NCBI GenBank assembly: GCA_963848085.1
Contig: CAWKCE010000005.1
Coordinates: 1-64,000 of the forward strand
Direction of reading: 5' to 3'
From: CAWKCE01 sp032127035
GTDB taxonomy: Bacteria; Actinomycetota; Actinomycetes; JAHEKZ01
DNA: 64,000 nt
The position numbers were made by a program, and so were the translations under genes. The notes under the pieces were generated by a model that was given only the letters and a program-made list of their open reading frames with translations, did not search any database and was not told the origin of the DNA. Below, piece after piece: positions 49,954 to 59,147 of the stretch (the first letter of the stretch is position 1; the number at the start of each line of letters is the position of its first letter).

Positions 49954-51393
49954 ATGGGCACCCCCTTCGAGTACGCACCCGCACCCGAGTCGCGCGACGT
50001 CGTGTCGCTGCGTACGTCGTACGGGCTCTTCATCGACGGTGAGTTCGTCGACCCGATCGACGGGTCGGCGTTCAAGACGGTCAATCCGGCGAGTGAGGAG
50101 GTCCTGGCCGAGGTCAGCGAGGCCGGGGATGCCGACGTGGACCGTGCGGTGAAGGCGGCGCGCCGCGCATACGAGCGCACCTGGTCGAAGCTGTCCGGAC
50201 GCGCACGGGGGAAGTACCTGTTCCGGATTGCCCGCATCCTGCAGGAGCGGGCGCGCGAGTTCGCGGTGCTGGAGACACTCGACAACGGGAAGCCAATCAA
50301 AGAGTCGCGCGACGTCGACGTCCCGCTCGCCGCGGCGCACTTCTTCTATCACGCCGGGTGGGCGGACAAGCTGGACCACCTGGGAGTCGGGCCGAACCCG
50401 CGTGCGCTCGGGGTTGCCGGCCAGGTGATCCCGTGGAACTTCCCGCTGCTCATGCTGGCCTGGAAGGTCGCGCCGGCCCTCGCGGCCGGCAACACCGTCG
50501 TCCTCAAGCCCGCGGAGACAACGCCGTTGTCGGCCCTGTTGTTCGCCGAGGTGTGCCAACAGGCCGACCTGCCGCCGGGCGTGGTCAACATCGTCACCGG
50601 CGCAGGGTGGACGGGCGCGGCGGTGGTGGGGCACCCCGATGTGGACAAGGTGGCGTTCACCGGATCGACCGAGGTCGGCAAGCAGATCGCCCGGAGTGTG
50701 GCCGGTAGCCGGAAGAAGGTCACGCTGGAGCTCGGCGGCAAGGCGGCGAACATCGTCTTCGACGACGCCCCGCTGGACCAGGCGGTCGAAGGCATCGTCA
50801 ACGGCATCTTCTTCAACCAGGGCCACGTCTGCTGTGCCGGGTCGCGGCTGCTGGTTCAGGAGTCCGTCGCCGACGAGGTCATCGGCTCGCTGCAGCGCCG
50901 CCTCGGAACGCTGCGGCTCGGGGACCCGATGGACAAGAACACCGACATCGGGGCAATCAACTCCGCCGAGCAGCTCGACCGCATACGCGAGCTCACCGCC
51001 AGCGGCGAGGCAGAGGGCGCCCAGCGCTGGTCGGCGCCGTGCGAGCTGCCGACTCGCGGCTATTGGTTCCCGCCGACCGTCTTCACCGAGGTCAGCCCCG
51101 CCCACCGCATCGCCCGGGAGGAGATCTTCGGTCCCGTCCTTTCGGTGCTGACGTTCCGTACGCCGACCGAGGCGATCGAGAAGGCCAACAACACCCCCTA
51201 CGGGTTGTCGGCCGGCGTATGGACCGACAAGGGGTCACGGATCCTGTGGGCCGCCCAGCAGCTCCGGGCCGGCGTGGTGTGGGCGAACACGTTCAACCGG
51301 TTCGACCCGACCTCGCCCTTTGGCGGCTACAAGGAGTCGGGATGGGGCCGCGAGGGCGGCCGGAGCGGGCTGGAGGCCTACCTCGATGTCTGA
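49954..51393 (+). CDS. aldehyde dehydrogenase, probably acetaldehyde-oxidising
   Basis: 479 residues, full length. VIPWNFPLLMLAWKVAPALA, AFTGSTEVGKQIA, LELGGKAANIVFDD with the general-base Glu, NQGHVCCAGSRL with the catalytic Cys, and EEIFGPVLSVLTF are all intact. It begins 15 nt after deoC with AGGA upstream. The substrate is most simply acetaldehyde from the DeoC reaction (inference from context). It overlaps the following short ALDH-like gene by 8 nt, so the two are made together. Confidence 0.93.
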   Translation: MGTPFEYAPAPESRDVVSLRTSYGLFIDGEFVDPIDGSAFKTVNPASEEVLAEVSEAGDADVDRAVKAARRAYERTWSKLSGRARGKYLFRIARILQERAREFAVLETLDNGKPIKESRDVDVPLAAAHFFYHAGWADKLDHLGVGPNPRALGVAGQVIPWNFPLLMLAWKVAPALAAGNTVVLKPAETTPLSALLFAEVCQQADLPPGVVNIVTGAGWTGAAVVGHPDVDKVAFTGSTEVGKQIARSVAGSRKKVTLELGGKAANIVFDDAPLDQAVEGIVNGIFFNQGHVCCAGSRLLVQESVADEVIGSLQRRLGTLRLGDPMDKNTDIGAINSAEQLDRIRELTASGEAEGAQRWSAPCELPTRGYWFPPTVFTEVSPAHRIAREEIFGPVLSVLTFRTPTEAIEKANNTPYGLSAGVWTDKGSRILWAAQQLRAGVVWANTFNRFDPTSPFGGYKESGWGREGGRSGLEAYLDV

Positions 51394-52267
51394 CGCCGAC
51401 CGGAACCGCATCTCGGTCCGCAAGACGTACAAGCTGTACGTCGGTGGCGCGTTCCCTCGCTCCGAGAGCGGCCGCTCCTACGAGGTGACCGACGGCAAGG
51501 GACGCTTCCTGGCCAACGCCGCCCAGGGGTCACGCAAGGACGCGCGCGACGCCGTCGTGGCGGCCCGCAAGGCGTTCGCCGGCTGGTCGTCCGCCACCGC
51601 GTACAACCGCGGCCAGGTCCTGTACCGGGTGGCCGAAGTGATGGAGGGGCGCCGCGACCAGTTCGTCGACGAGGTGGTCGCCGGCGAGGCACTCACCCGA
51701 CGCAAGGCGGCCGCCACCGTCGACGCGGCGATCGACCGGTGGGTCTGGTACGCCGGCTGGACGGACAAGCTCAGCCAGGTCTTCGGCGGCGCCAACCCGG
51801 TGGCCGGCCCGTACTTCAACTTCTCGGTGCCCGAGCCGACGGGCGTCGTGGCGGTCCTCGCGCCGCAGGAGTCGTCCCTGCTCGGTCTGGTCTCGGTGGT
51901 CGGTCCCGCCCTCGCGGGTGGGAGCACCGTGGTCGTGGTCGCCTCGGAGGACCGCCCGCTGCCCGCGATCACCCTGGGTGAGGTCCTTGCCACGTCAGAC
52001 GTCCCGGCCGGTGTGGTGAACATCCTCACCGGCCGCACCGCTGAGCTGGCTCCCTGGCTGGCGTCGCACGCTGACGTGAATGCGATCGACCTGGCCGGGG
52101 CGGACGCTGCGGCGGCCACCGACCTGGAGATTGCGGCGGCCGATAACGTCAAACGCGTGCTCCGGCCGTCGGAGGACGGCACCGGCAGCTGGGCCCAGGT
52201 CCCCGACACCCGTCGGCTGCGCGCCTACCTGGAGACCAAGACCGTCTGGCACCCCGCCGGCACCTGA
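51386..52267 (+). CDS. truncated, cysteine-free aldehyde dehydrogenase-like protein
   Basis: 293 residues from ATG 51386, overlapping the active ALDH by 8 nt. The N-terminal coenzyme-binding half is ALDH-like: KLYVGGAFPRSESGRSYEV, then VPEPTGVVAVLAPQESSLLG, then VPAGVVNILTG. After about residue 235 the catalytic domain is missing. The protein jumps to an ALDH-type C-terminal tail, YLETKTVWHP. There is no cysteine anywhere and no LELGGK motif. It is an intact, well-positioned gene with normal codon use, not a recent frameshift. A structural or regulatory partner of the upstream enzyme is the best guess. Confidence 0.85.
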   Translation: MSDADRNRISVRKTYKLYVGGAFPRSESGRSYEVTDGKGRFLANAAQGSRKDARDAVVAARKAFAGWSSATAYNRGQVLYRVAEVMEGRRDQFVDEVVAGEALTRRKAAATVDAAIDRWVWYAGWTDKLSQVFGGANPVAGPYFNFSVPEPTGVVAVLAPQESSLLGLVSVVGPALAGGSTVVVVASEDRPLPAITLGEVLATSDVPAGVVNILTGRTAELAPWLASHADVNAIDLAGADAAAATDLEIAAADNVKRVLRPSEDGTGSWAQVPDTRRLRAYLETKTVWHPAGT

Positions 52268-52311
52268 CCCACGTCCCGTCGAACTCTGACGCGATGGGGC
52301 CTGCGGGGGCA

Positions 52312-52334
52312 GAACCGTCATCCGGACGGGGTTC
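52312..52334. terminator. bulged hairpin between convergent operons
   Basis: GAACCGTC at 52312-52319 pairs with GACGGGGTTC at 52325-52334, with two bulged G bases and a 5-nt loop. It sits in the 73-nt gap where the plus and minus nucleoside arms meet. Confidence 0.35.
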
Positions 52335-52340
52335 GGCGGC

Positions 52341-53372
52341 TCAGTGGATGCGGGCCAGAAGAGCAGCGCGGTCGGCGTCGGCCACGAAGGCCGACGCAGC
52401 GGCGGTTCGCGCGTAGCGCAGGAGGTCATCCCGGGTCAGGCTGAAGGCGTCCCGCAGATGTCGCAGCTCGGCGCTCGGCAGGGTCTGGGACATCAACCGG
52501 TTGTCGGTGTTGACCGTGACCAGCGCCCCGGCCCGGTCGAGCCTGCCGAAGGGGTGCTCGGCGTACGACGAGGCGATCCCGGTCTGCAGGTTGGATGTCG
52601 GGGCGACCTCCAGGCAGACCCCGCGGGCAACGACTTCTGCCAGCAGCTCGGGGTCCTCCACGACGCGGACCCCGTGGCCTAGACGCGTCGCTCCTTGGTC
52701 CAGCGCGTCGCGGACCGACGCCGGGCCGTCGCCTTCCCCGGCGTGCAAGGTCAACGGCACTCCCGCCGACCGCAGCCGCGCTAGTGCCGCCGCGTGACGT
52801 GACGCCGGGAACCCCGCCTCGGGACCGGCTAGGTCGAAGCCCACCACCCCCGAACCCCGGCGGGCCACAACGGCGTCGGCCACCTCGCCTACCCGGTCCA
52901 GGTGCCGCATGGCCGACACGATCAGCCCGGTGGTCACCTGGTATCCCTGGGCAGCCGCCTGTCGCTGTCCGGCGCGCAGGCCGGCCACCATCGCCTGGAT
53001 CGCGTCCTCGAGCCCGAGTCCGCCGGCGGTCGCCAGCTCCGGAGCCATCCGGATCTCGGCGTGGATGACGCCGTCTACCGCGAGGTCGACCACCGCCTCT
53101 CGGGCGACCCGCTCGAGGGCGTCACGGGTCTGCATCACCGCGACCGTGTGTGTGAACGTCGACAGGTAGCGCTCCAACGAGCCGGAGTCGGCGGCCCCGT
53201 GGAACCACGAGGCAAGCTCCTCCGCGTCGGACGAGGGCAGGCCGGTGTACCCGCAGTCGGCCGCCAGCTCAATCAGGGTTGCCGGCCGCAGACCACCGTC
53301 GAGGTGGTCGTGCAGCAGGACCTTCGGGACGGTGGCGATCTCTTCGTCGGTCGCCGGTGCCCCTGCCGTCAC
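52341..53372 (-). CDS. add: adenosine deaminase
   Basis: 343 residues. It converts (deoxy)adenosine to (deoxy)inosine. Zinc and catalytic motifs are HDHLDGGLRP (N-terminus), LTLHAGEG with catalytic Glu, LGHGVRVV, and VTVNTDNRLMS, where most family members have S-[LI]-[NS]-[TS]-D-D-P. It is the last gene of the minus-strand operon, overlapping deoA by 4 nt. Its product feeds the phosphorylase at 46412. Confidence 0.95.
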   Translation of the reverse strand: MTAGAPATDEEIATVPKVLLHDHLDGGLRPATLIELAADCGYTGLPSSDAEELASWFHGAADSGSLERYLSTFTHTVAVMQTRDALERVAREAVVDLAVDGVIHAEIRMAPELATAGGLGLEDAIQAMVAGLRAGQRQAAAQGYQVTTGLIVSAMRHLDRVGEVADAVVARRGSGVVGFDLAGPEAGFPASRHAAALARLRSAGVPLTLHAGEGDGPASVRDALDQGATRLGHGVRVVEDPELLAEVVARGVCLEVAPTSNLQTGIASSYAEHPFGRLDRAGALVTVNTDNRLMSQTLPSAELRHLRDAFSLTRDDLLRYARTAAASAFVADADRAALLARIH

Positions 53373-54655
53373 GCCGTCACCCGGTCGACCACCAGGGGGT
53401 GGACGTCTCGGTGACCACCCACCTCGATCCCACCCTCCAGGTCGCGGAGCGCGAGCGGGATGCGTTCCGGGTGGTCGGTGAGCAACGTCAGCAACGGCTG
53501 TCCCGCGACGACGTGGTCACCGGGCTTGGCATGTAACACGACCCCCGCCCCGAACGACAACCGGGACTCCAGCCGCTCACGACCGGCACCCAGCCGCCAG
53601 GCGCACACGCCCACTGCCAGGGCGTCAAGCCGCGACAGCTCCCCGGTTGCAGGTGCTGGGACGACCTGGCTGTCCGACGCCGTCGGCAGGGGTGCGTCGG
53701 GGTCACCTCCTTGGGCCCGGATCATGCGGCGCCACACGTCCATCGCCCGTCCGTCGCGCAGCACGTCGGCCGGGTCGGGGGTGCCGGTCATCCCGGCGGC
53801 GGCCAGCATCTCGCGAGCGAGCGTGACGGTCAGCTCGATCACGTCCGCGGGGCCACCGCCCGCGAGAACCTCGACCGACTCCGCGACCTCGATCGCATTG
53901 CCGACCGACCGCCCCAGAGGTGTGTCCATCGCGGTCAGCAGCGCCACCGTCCGCACACCCGCGCCGGTGCCCAGCGACACCATGATCTCCGCCAGCTCGC
54001 GCGCTCTCGGGAGCTCCCGCATGAGGGCCCCGGAGCCGAACTTGACGTCAAGCACGAGCGCGCCGGTGCCCTCGGCGATCTTCTTGCTCATGATCGAGCT
54101 GGCGATCAGCGGCATCGACTCGACCGTCCCCGTGACATCGCGCAGCGCGTACAGCCTGCGGTCGGCCGGCGCCAGTCCGGGCCCTGCTGCGCAGATCACC
54201 GCGCCTGCCTCACGCAGCACACCCAGCATCTGGTCCCGGGACAGGTCAGCCCGCCAGCCCGGGATGGCCTCCAGCTTGTCGAGCGTGCCTCCGGTGTGGG
54301 CCAGGCCTCGCCCGGACAGCTGAGGGACGGCGGCACCGCAGGCCGCCACCACGGGAGCCAGCGGAAGCGTGATCTTGTCGCCGACCCCGCCGGTGGAGTG
54401 CTTGTCCGTGGTCGGCCGTCCCAGAGACGACCAGTCCATACGCTCGCCTGACCGGATCATGGCGTCGGTCCAGCGGGCGATCTCCCGGCGGTCCATCCCG
54501 TTCAGCAGGATCGCCATCGCCAGCGCGCTCATCTGCGCGTCGGCCACGGTCCCGCCGGTGTAGGCGTCGACGACCCAGTCGATCTGGGCGTCACTCAGCG
54601 GATGTCCGTCCCGCTTGGCGACGATGACGTCAACCGCGGCAAACGGCTCAGGCAC
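53369..54655 (-). CDS. deoA: thymidine phosphorylase
   Basis: 428 residues from GTG 54655, with AAGGAG upstream. It releases thymine or uracil and deoxyribose-1-phosphate. The N-terminal helical domain includes MAILLNGMDRREIARWTDAM. TDKHSTGGVGDKITLPLAP is the phosphate-binding signature. KSGAL-type residues occur in LVLDVKFGSGALM. The C-terminal domain has GAGVVLHAKPGDHVVAGQPL. It belongs to the thymidine/pyrimidine-nucleoside phosphorylase family. It is between cdd and add in one operon. Confidence 0.96.
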   Translation of the reverse strand: MPEPFAAVDVIVAKRDGHPLSDAQIDWVVDAYTGGTVADAQMSALAMAILLNGMDRREIARWTDAMIRSGERMDWSSLGRPTTDKHSTGGVGDKITLPLAPVVAACGAAVPQLSGRGLAHTGGTLDKLEAIPGWRADLSRDQMLGVLREAGAVICAAGPGLAPADRRLYALRDVTGTVESMPLIASSIMSKKIAEGTGALVLDVKFGSGALMRELPRARELAEIMVSLGTGAGVRTVALLTAMDTPLGRSVGNAIEVAESVEVLAGGGPADVIELTVTLAREMLAAAGMTGTPDPADVLRDGRAMDVWRRMIRAQGGDPDAPLPTASDSQVVPAPATGELSRLDALAVGVCAWRLGAGRERLESRLSFGAGVVLHAKPGDHVVAGQPLLTLLTDHPERIPLALRDLEGGIEVGGHRDVHPLVVDRVTA

Positions 54656-54667
54656 GACAACGCTCCT

Positions 54668-55087
54668 TCATAGGAGGTATTCCGGCCCGAAGGCCTGTGG
54701 CAGAAGAGCCGACAGTGGCTGAATCCCCTCTAGCGTCTCCACCAGGCAGTCGGCGCCGCCGTGCTCCCAGAGCATCTGCCGGCAGCGACCGCAGGGCACG
54801 AGTGGGTTCCCGTCCCCGTCCACGCACGCGACGGCGACCAGCCGGCCACCTCCGGTCGCCACCAGGTCCGATACCAGCCCGCACTCCGCACACAGGCCCA
54901 CACCGTAGGAGGCGTTCTCGACGTTGCAGCCCCGCACGACGCGGCCGTCGTCGACCAGCCCCGCGGCGCCGACGCGGTACTCGGAGTAAGGGGCATACGC
55001 CTGGTCCTTGACCGCAACCGCCGCCTCGCGCAGCAGCGCCCAGTCGACCGCCACGTGCGCCTCAGTGCGGCCCGTGCCCATCGTCAC
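54668..55087 (-). CDS. cdd: cytidine deaminase
   Basis: 139 residues from GTG 55087, overlapping the permease by 4 nt. Small tetrameric-type Cdd motifs are YAPYSEYRVGAAGLV, GCNVENASYGVGLCAECG with a zinc Cys and catalytic Glu, and PCGRCRQMLWE with two more zinc Cys. It deaminates (deoxy)cytidine to uridine, which DeoA can then split when the sugar is deoxyribose. It sits directly after the transporter genes, so imported cytidine is processed at once. Confidence 0.96.
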   Translation of the reverse strand: MTMGTGRTEAHVAVDWALLREAAVAVKDQAYAPYSEYRVGAAGLVDDGRVVRGCNVENASYGVGLCAECGLVSDLVATGGGRLVAVACVDGDGNPLVPCGRCRQMLWEHGGADCLVETLEGIQPLSALLPQAFGPEYLL

Positions 55088-56382
55088 GACTTGATGTACG
55101 GCTGGCCGTCGGCTGCTGGTGCGCGCACCCGACCGACCAGTCCTGCGACCGCGAAGATGGTGGCCAGATAGGGCGCCATGAGCATGAACTCGCTCGGTAT
55201 CGGGGTGCCGACGATACTCAGCAGACTCTGCAGGTTGTCCGCGAAGCCGAAGAGTAGCGCGGCGAACATGGCGCCCAGGGGGCTCCAGCGCCCGAAGATC
55301 ATCGCGGCAAGAGCGATGAAGCCCTTGCCGGCAGTCATCTCCTTTCCGAAGGCGCCCACCGCCCCCAACGTGAAGTACGCGCCCCCCAGGCCGGCGACGG
55401 CACCCCCCATGAGAACGTTGCGGAACCGCACCCGGTTGACCTTGATCCCGACGGTGTCGGCCGCAGCAGGGTGCTCGCCAACAGCACGCACGCGCAGGCC
55501 CCAGCGACTACGGAACAGCCCGACCTGGATGACTGCGACGGATATGTACATCAGATAGACGATGACCGACTGACGGAACAGCACCGGCCCCAGGACAGGG
55601 ATGTCGCTGAGCACCGGAATGGCGAACGGCGACAACCGCCCCGGCGTGTTCCAGGTCGCCTGCTCGGGGGACAGCAGCCGCCCGTACAGGAAGCTCGTCA
55701 GTCCGATCACCAGGATGTTGAGCGTCACGCCGACGATGATCTGGTCGACGTAGTACTTGATGGTGAACACAGCCAACAGCAGCCCGACCAGCAACCCGGC
55801 CAACGGCGCAGCGACCAGCCCGAGGACCACACTGTCGGTCAGGCTCGCCACCACCGCTGACAGGAAGGCGCCCGCCAGCAGCTGGCCTTCGATTGCGATG
55901 TTGATCACGCCGGACCGTTCGCACAGCACGCCGGACAACGATCCGAAGATCAGCGGGACGGCGAGAAGGAGGGACCCGCTGAGCAGCCCGGTCAGCGAGA
56001 TGCTCTCCCCAGCGATGGCCCAGACGAGGAAGGACGCCAGCCAGATGGAGGCGAACGCGATTGACAAGTAGGCCGGGATCGGTCGACGACGCCACGCCAA
56101 CCAGACCGCCGCCGCAGCCAGCAGAAGGCAGACGACGGCAAGGAACAGCGCGGTAGCCCTTGAGGGGACGTCGATCGGGGCGATCTGGAACCGGTCGGCC
56201 GACGAGGAGATCACGAAGGTGCTGGTCTGCCCCGAGGTGCCGCCCAGCCCGAAGGCAAACAGCGCGACGAGACCGAAGAAGACCAGCAGACCCGGGGCCT
56301 TCCACGCGCGAGGAGCCGCAACCTCGACCGGCTCCACCGGCGCCTCCGGCACCGTGGTCTCCGTGACGCTCACTCTCCCCAC
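55084..56382 (-). CDS. nucleoside ABC transporter permease (second)
   Basis: 432 residues with about ten hydrophobic segments. The BPD_transp_2 core has GSLSGVLCERSGVINIAIEGQLL and VGEHPAAADTVGIKVNRVRFRN, typical of BmpA-associated nucleoside importers. A roughly 130-residue N-terminal extension includes a Ser/Thr/Gln-rich loop (GGTSGQTSTFVISSSADRFQ), probably outside the membrane. It overlaps the first permease by 13 nt and cdd by 4 nt. Confidence 0.9.
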   Translation of the reverse strand: MGRVSVTETTVPEAPVEPVEVAAPRAWKAPGLLVFFGLVALFAFGLGGTSGQTSTFVISSSADRFQIAPIDVPSRATALFLAVVCLLLAAAAVWLAWRRRPIPAYLSIAFASIWLASFLVWAIAGESISLTGLLSGSLLLAVPLIFGSLSGVLCERSGVINIAIEGQLLAGAFLSAVVASLTDSVVLGLVAAPLAGLLVGLLLAVFTIKYYVDQIIVGVTLNILVIGLTSFLYGRLLSPEQATWNTPGRLSPFAIPVLSDIPVLGPVLFRQSVIVYLMYISVAVIQVGLFRSRWGLRVRAVGEHPAAADTVGIKVNRVRFRNVLMGGAVAGLGGAYFTLGAVGAFGKEMTAGKGFIALAAMIFGRWSPLGAMFAALLFGFADNLQSLLSIVGTPIPSEFMLMAPYLATIFAVAGLVGRVRAPAADGQPYIKS

Positions 56383-57581
56383 CCCTTAGACATCTGCATG
56401 CTCCCGATGCCGCCGGACCGGATTCGGAAGATCGAACGAATCAGGGGCGGAGCGGCGATGAACAGCACGATCAGCGACTGAACCACGAGGACGATGTCAA
56501 TTGGAGTGCCGGTCTGTGCCTGCATCGTGACGCCACCTGCCTTGAGGCCGCCGAAGAGCAGCCCGGCGAGAACGACACCCAGCGGCGAGCCGCGACCGAG
56601 AAGCGCCACGGTGATGGCGTCGAACCCGACACCCGCCGAGATGCCACCGGTCAGCGCCTTCTCCGTTCCGAGCACCTGGCTGACGGCCGCCAGGCCGGCC
56701 AAGCCTCCGGCGATCACCATCACCTGGAAGATCGACCGTCCGACGTTGATCCCAGCGGACCGGGCGGCCGCGGCATTTGCCCCTACCGCCCGAAACCGGA
56801 AGCCGAGCGTGCTGCGGTTCAGCAGCCACCACACGAAGACTGCTGCCCCCAAGCTCAGCAGGATGCCGCCGTGAAGCCGGAACTGGTCACCCAGCAGCCT
56901 CGGGAGCTGGGCGGTGGCATCGACGATCGGGCTGATCGGGTCGTTCCTCCCCGGTCGCTGGAAGGCAGCTGTCGTCAGCAGGAAGGCGACCAAGTAGCGC
57001 GCCACGTAGTTGAGCATGATGGTCGTGATGACCTCGTGAGCGCCGGTGGTGGCCTTGAGCAGCCCCGCGATGCCCGCCCAGAGCGCTCCCCCCGCGATCC
57101 CGGCAACCACCGCCAGCGTCAGGTGCAGCGGACCCGGGAGGTGCCAGGTGAAGGCCACGTAGCCGGCGCACGTGGCACCGATCAGCATCTGCCCCTCGGC
57201 CCCGATGTTGAACAGACCCGCCTTGAAGGCGAGCGCCACAGACAGCCCTGCAGCAATCAGTGGGGCAGCCACGGTCAGCGTCTCGGTCATCGGCCGGATA
57301 CCCTGGCTGAACGAGTCGGCACCGAAGTTGAAGATGGCGCCCTGGAACAGTGCGGCGTACGCCTCGGAGACCGACGTCCACATCGCCTCGAACGTGTTCA
57401 GTGGGTCGGCGAAGAAGTACTGCATGGCGCTGGTGACATCCGGGTCGGACACGGCGATGAGAACCGCTCCTACCGCGAGGGCCAACACCATCGACAACGC
57501 AGTCAGGACGAGGTTCTCGACCCAGGGCCGCATGGTGGGTGGGCTCTCTGCAACGTCCGGAGCCGCAACAGTCGAGGTCAT
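56370..57581 (-). CDS. nucleoside ABC transporter permease (first)
   Basis: 403 residues with about nine membrane segments. FKAGLFNIGAEGQMLIGATCAGY is the BPD_transp_2 signature loop, and FRFRAVGANAAAARSAGINV the coupling region. A long extracytoplasmic loop lies near residues 50-95. Paired with the next permease it forms the heterodimeric channel of an importer for purine/pyrimidine nucleosides. It overlaps the ATPase gene by 4 nt. Confidence 0.92.
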   Translation of the reverse strand: MTSTVAAPDVAESPPTMRPWVENLVLTALSMVLALAVGAVLIAVSDPDVTSAMQYFFADPLNTFEAMWTSVSEAYAALFQGAIFNFGADSFSQGIRPMTETLTVAAPLIAAGLSVALAFKAGLFNIGAEGQMLIGATCAGYVAFTWHLPGPLHLTLAVVAGIAGGALWAGIAGLLKATTGAHEVITTIMLNYVARYLVAFLLTTAAFQRPGRNDPISPIVDATAQLPRLLGDQFRLHGGILLSLGAAVFVWWLLNRSTLGFRFRAVGANAAAARSAGINVGRSIFQVMVIAGGLAGLAAVSQVLGTEKALTGGISAGVGFDAITVALLGRGSPLGVVLAGLLFGGLKAGGVTMQAQTGTPIDIVLVVQSLIVLFIAAPPLIRSIFRIRSGGIGSMQMSKGWGE

Positions 57582-59128
57582 GCGGTCGCTCCTGGCGTAC
57601 GCGCGCTGGGAGCCGCCTGCAACGCCTCGTCGACGGGCACGCCCGCCATCATCAGGCCCAGCGCGTCGCGCGATGTTTCGGCGCCCACCACCCCAACGAC
57701 GCTGCCGCGGTACATCACCGCGATCCGGTCGGCCAGCGCGAGGACCTCGTCCAGCTCGGTGGACACGATGAGCACGGGGACACCGGCGTCCCGCTGCCCG
57801 ACGATCCGCTCATGAAGGAACTCGATCGAGCCCACGTCCACGCCGCGCGTCGGCTGGGCCGCGACAAAGAGCTTCAGTGGGCGCGCGAGCTCTCGAGCCA
57901 GCACCAGCTTCTGCTGGTTGCCGCCAGACAGCGAGGACGCCGGTGAGCCCACACCTTGGGCGCGCACATCGAACTCGTCGATGAGGGACACCGCCTTGTC
58001 CGAGATCACCCGTGGCTTCAGGACCCCGAAGTGTGCGTATGGATCGCGGTCGAACGTATCCAGGACCAAGTTCTCTGCCAGCGCGAAAGCTGCGATCAAG
58101 CCGTCGCGTGAACGGTCCTCCGGGACGTAGCCGACGCCGGAGTCCAAGATCTCCTTGGTGCTCTTCCCTAGCAGCTCCTGGCCGTCGAGCACGATCGCTC
58201 CGGACACTTCGTGCTCGAGTCCCAGCAGCGCCTTGACCAGCTCGGTCTGCCCGTTGCCCTGAACGCCGGCAACCGCGAAGATCTCTCCCCGATGGACGTC
58301 GAAGGAGACTCCCTTCACGTGCTCCCGCCCCATATCGTCACGCACCGTGAGGTCACGAACCCGGAGCGCAACCTCTCCGGGCTGGTAGTCAGCCTTGTCG
58401 ACGGTGAGCTGGACCGTCCGTCCCACCATCATCGAGGCGAGGTCGGCTTCCGAAGCGTCGGGCGTGGCCTCGCCCACCACCGCCCCGTTGCGGATGACCG
58501 TGATTGTGTCCGCGACTGCCCGAACCTCGCGCAGCTTGTGGGTGATGAAGACGATGGCCGTCCCGGCGTCCCGCAGCTCTCGCATGATCTGCATGAGCTC
58601 ATCGGTCTCCTGCGGCGTCAAGACGGCTGTCGGCTCGTCGAGAATGAGCACACGGGCGTTGCGGGCCAGCGCCTTGATGATCTCCACGCGCTGCTGGGAG
58701 CCGACCGGGATGTCCTCGACGATGGCCGTCGGGTCGACGTCGAACCCAAACCGGGCCGACAGGTCGGTCACTTGCTTGGCCGCCTTCTCCTCGTCCAGCA
58801 GCCCGACGGTGTTGGTGAACTCGTAGCCGAGCATCACGTTGTCGGCGACGCTGAAGACGGGGACGAGCATGAAGTGCTGGTGAACCATGCCGATTCCTGC
58901 GGCTACCGCGTCTCCCGGGCCACTGATCGTGATCGGATCGCCATCGATCAGGATCTCGCCGTGGTCCGGGCTCAGTAGTCCGTAGAGCACGTTCATGAGG
59001 GTGCTCTTGCCGGCACCGTTCTCGCCGAGGAGGCAGTGGATCCGGCCGGACTCAATGACCAGATCGATGTGGTCGTTGGCCACGACCGAGCCAAATCGCT
59101 TCGTGATACCACGCAGCTCCAGCCGCAC
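57578..59128 (-). CDS. nucleoside ABC transporter ATPase with two tandem domains
   Basis: 516 residues. The first domain has Walker A GENGAGKSTLMN (about 35-46), a VGSQQRVEIIKAL signature, and LILDEPTAVLTP as Walker B. The second has the variant GVQGNGQTELVKAL in place of Walker A, normal for this family, and LSGGNQQKLVLARELA. Such double ATPases power BmpA-type nucleoside importers (NupA-like) and resemble sugar importers such as RbsA. GTG/ATG start and spacing are consistent with the operon; a strong hairpin separates it from the binding-protein gene. Confidence 0.94.
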   Translation of the reverse strand: MRLELRGITKRFGSVVANDHIDLVIESGRIHCLLGENGAGKSTLMNVLYGLLSPDHGEILIDGDPITISGPGDAVAAGIGMVHQHFMLVPVFSVADNVMLGYEFTNTVGLLDEEKAAKQVTDLSARFGFDVDPTAIVEDIPVGSQQRVEIIKALARNARVLILDEPTAVLTPQETDELMQIMRELRDAGTAIVFITHKLREVRAVADTITVIRNGAVVGEATPDASEADLASMMVGRTVQLTVDKADYQPGEVALRVRDLTVRDDMGREHVKGVSFDVHRGEIFAVAGVQGNGQTELVKALLGLEHEVSGAIVLDGQELLGKSTKEILDSGVGYVPEDRSRDGLIAAFALAENLVLDTFDRDPYAHFGVLKPRVISDKAVSLIDEFDVRAQGVGSPASSLSGGNQQKLVLARELARPLKLFVAAQPTRGVDVGSIEFLHERIVGQRDAGVPVLIVSTELDEVLALADRIAVMYRGSVVGVVGAETSRDALGLMMAGVPVDEALQAAPSARTPGATA

Positions 59129-59147
59129 GCCACACCTCCTCCCGTGT

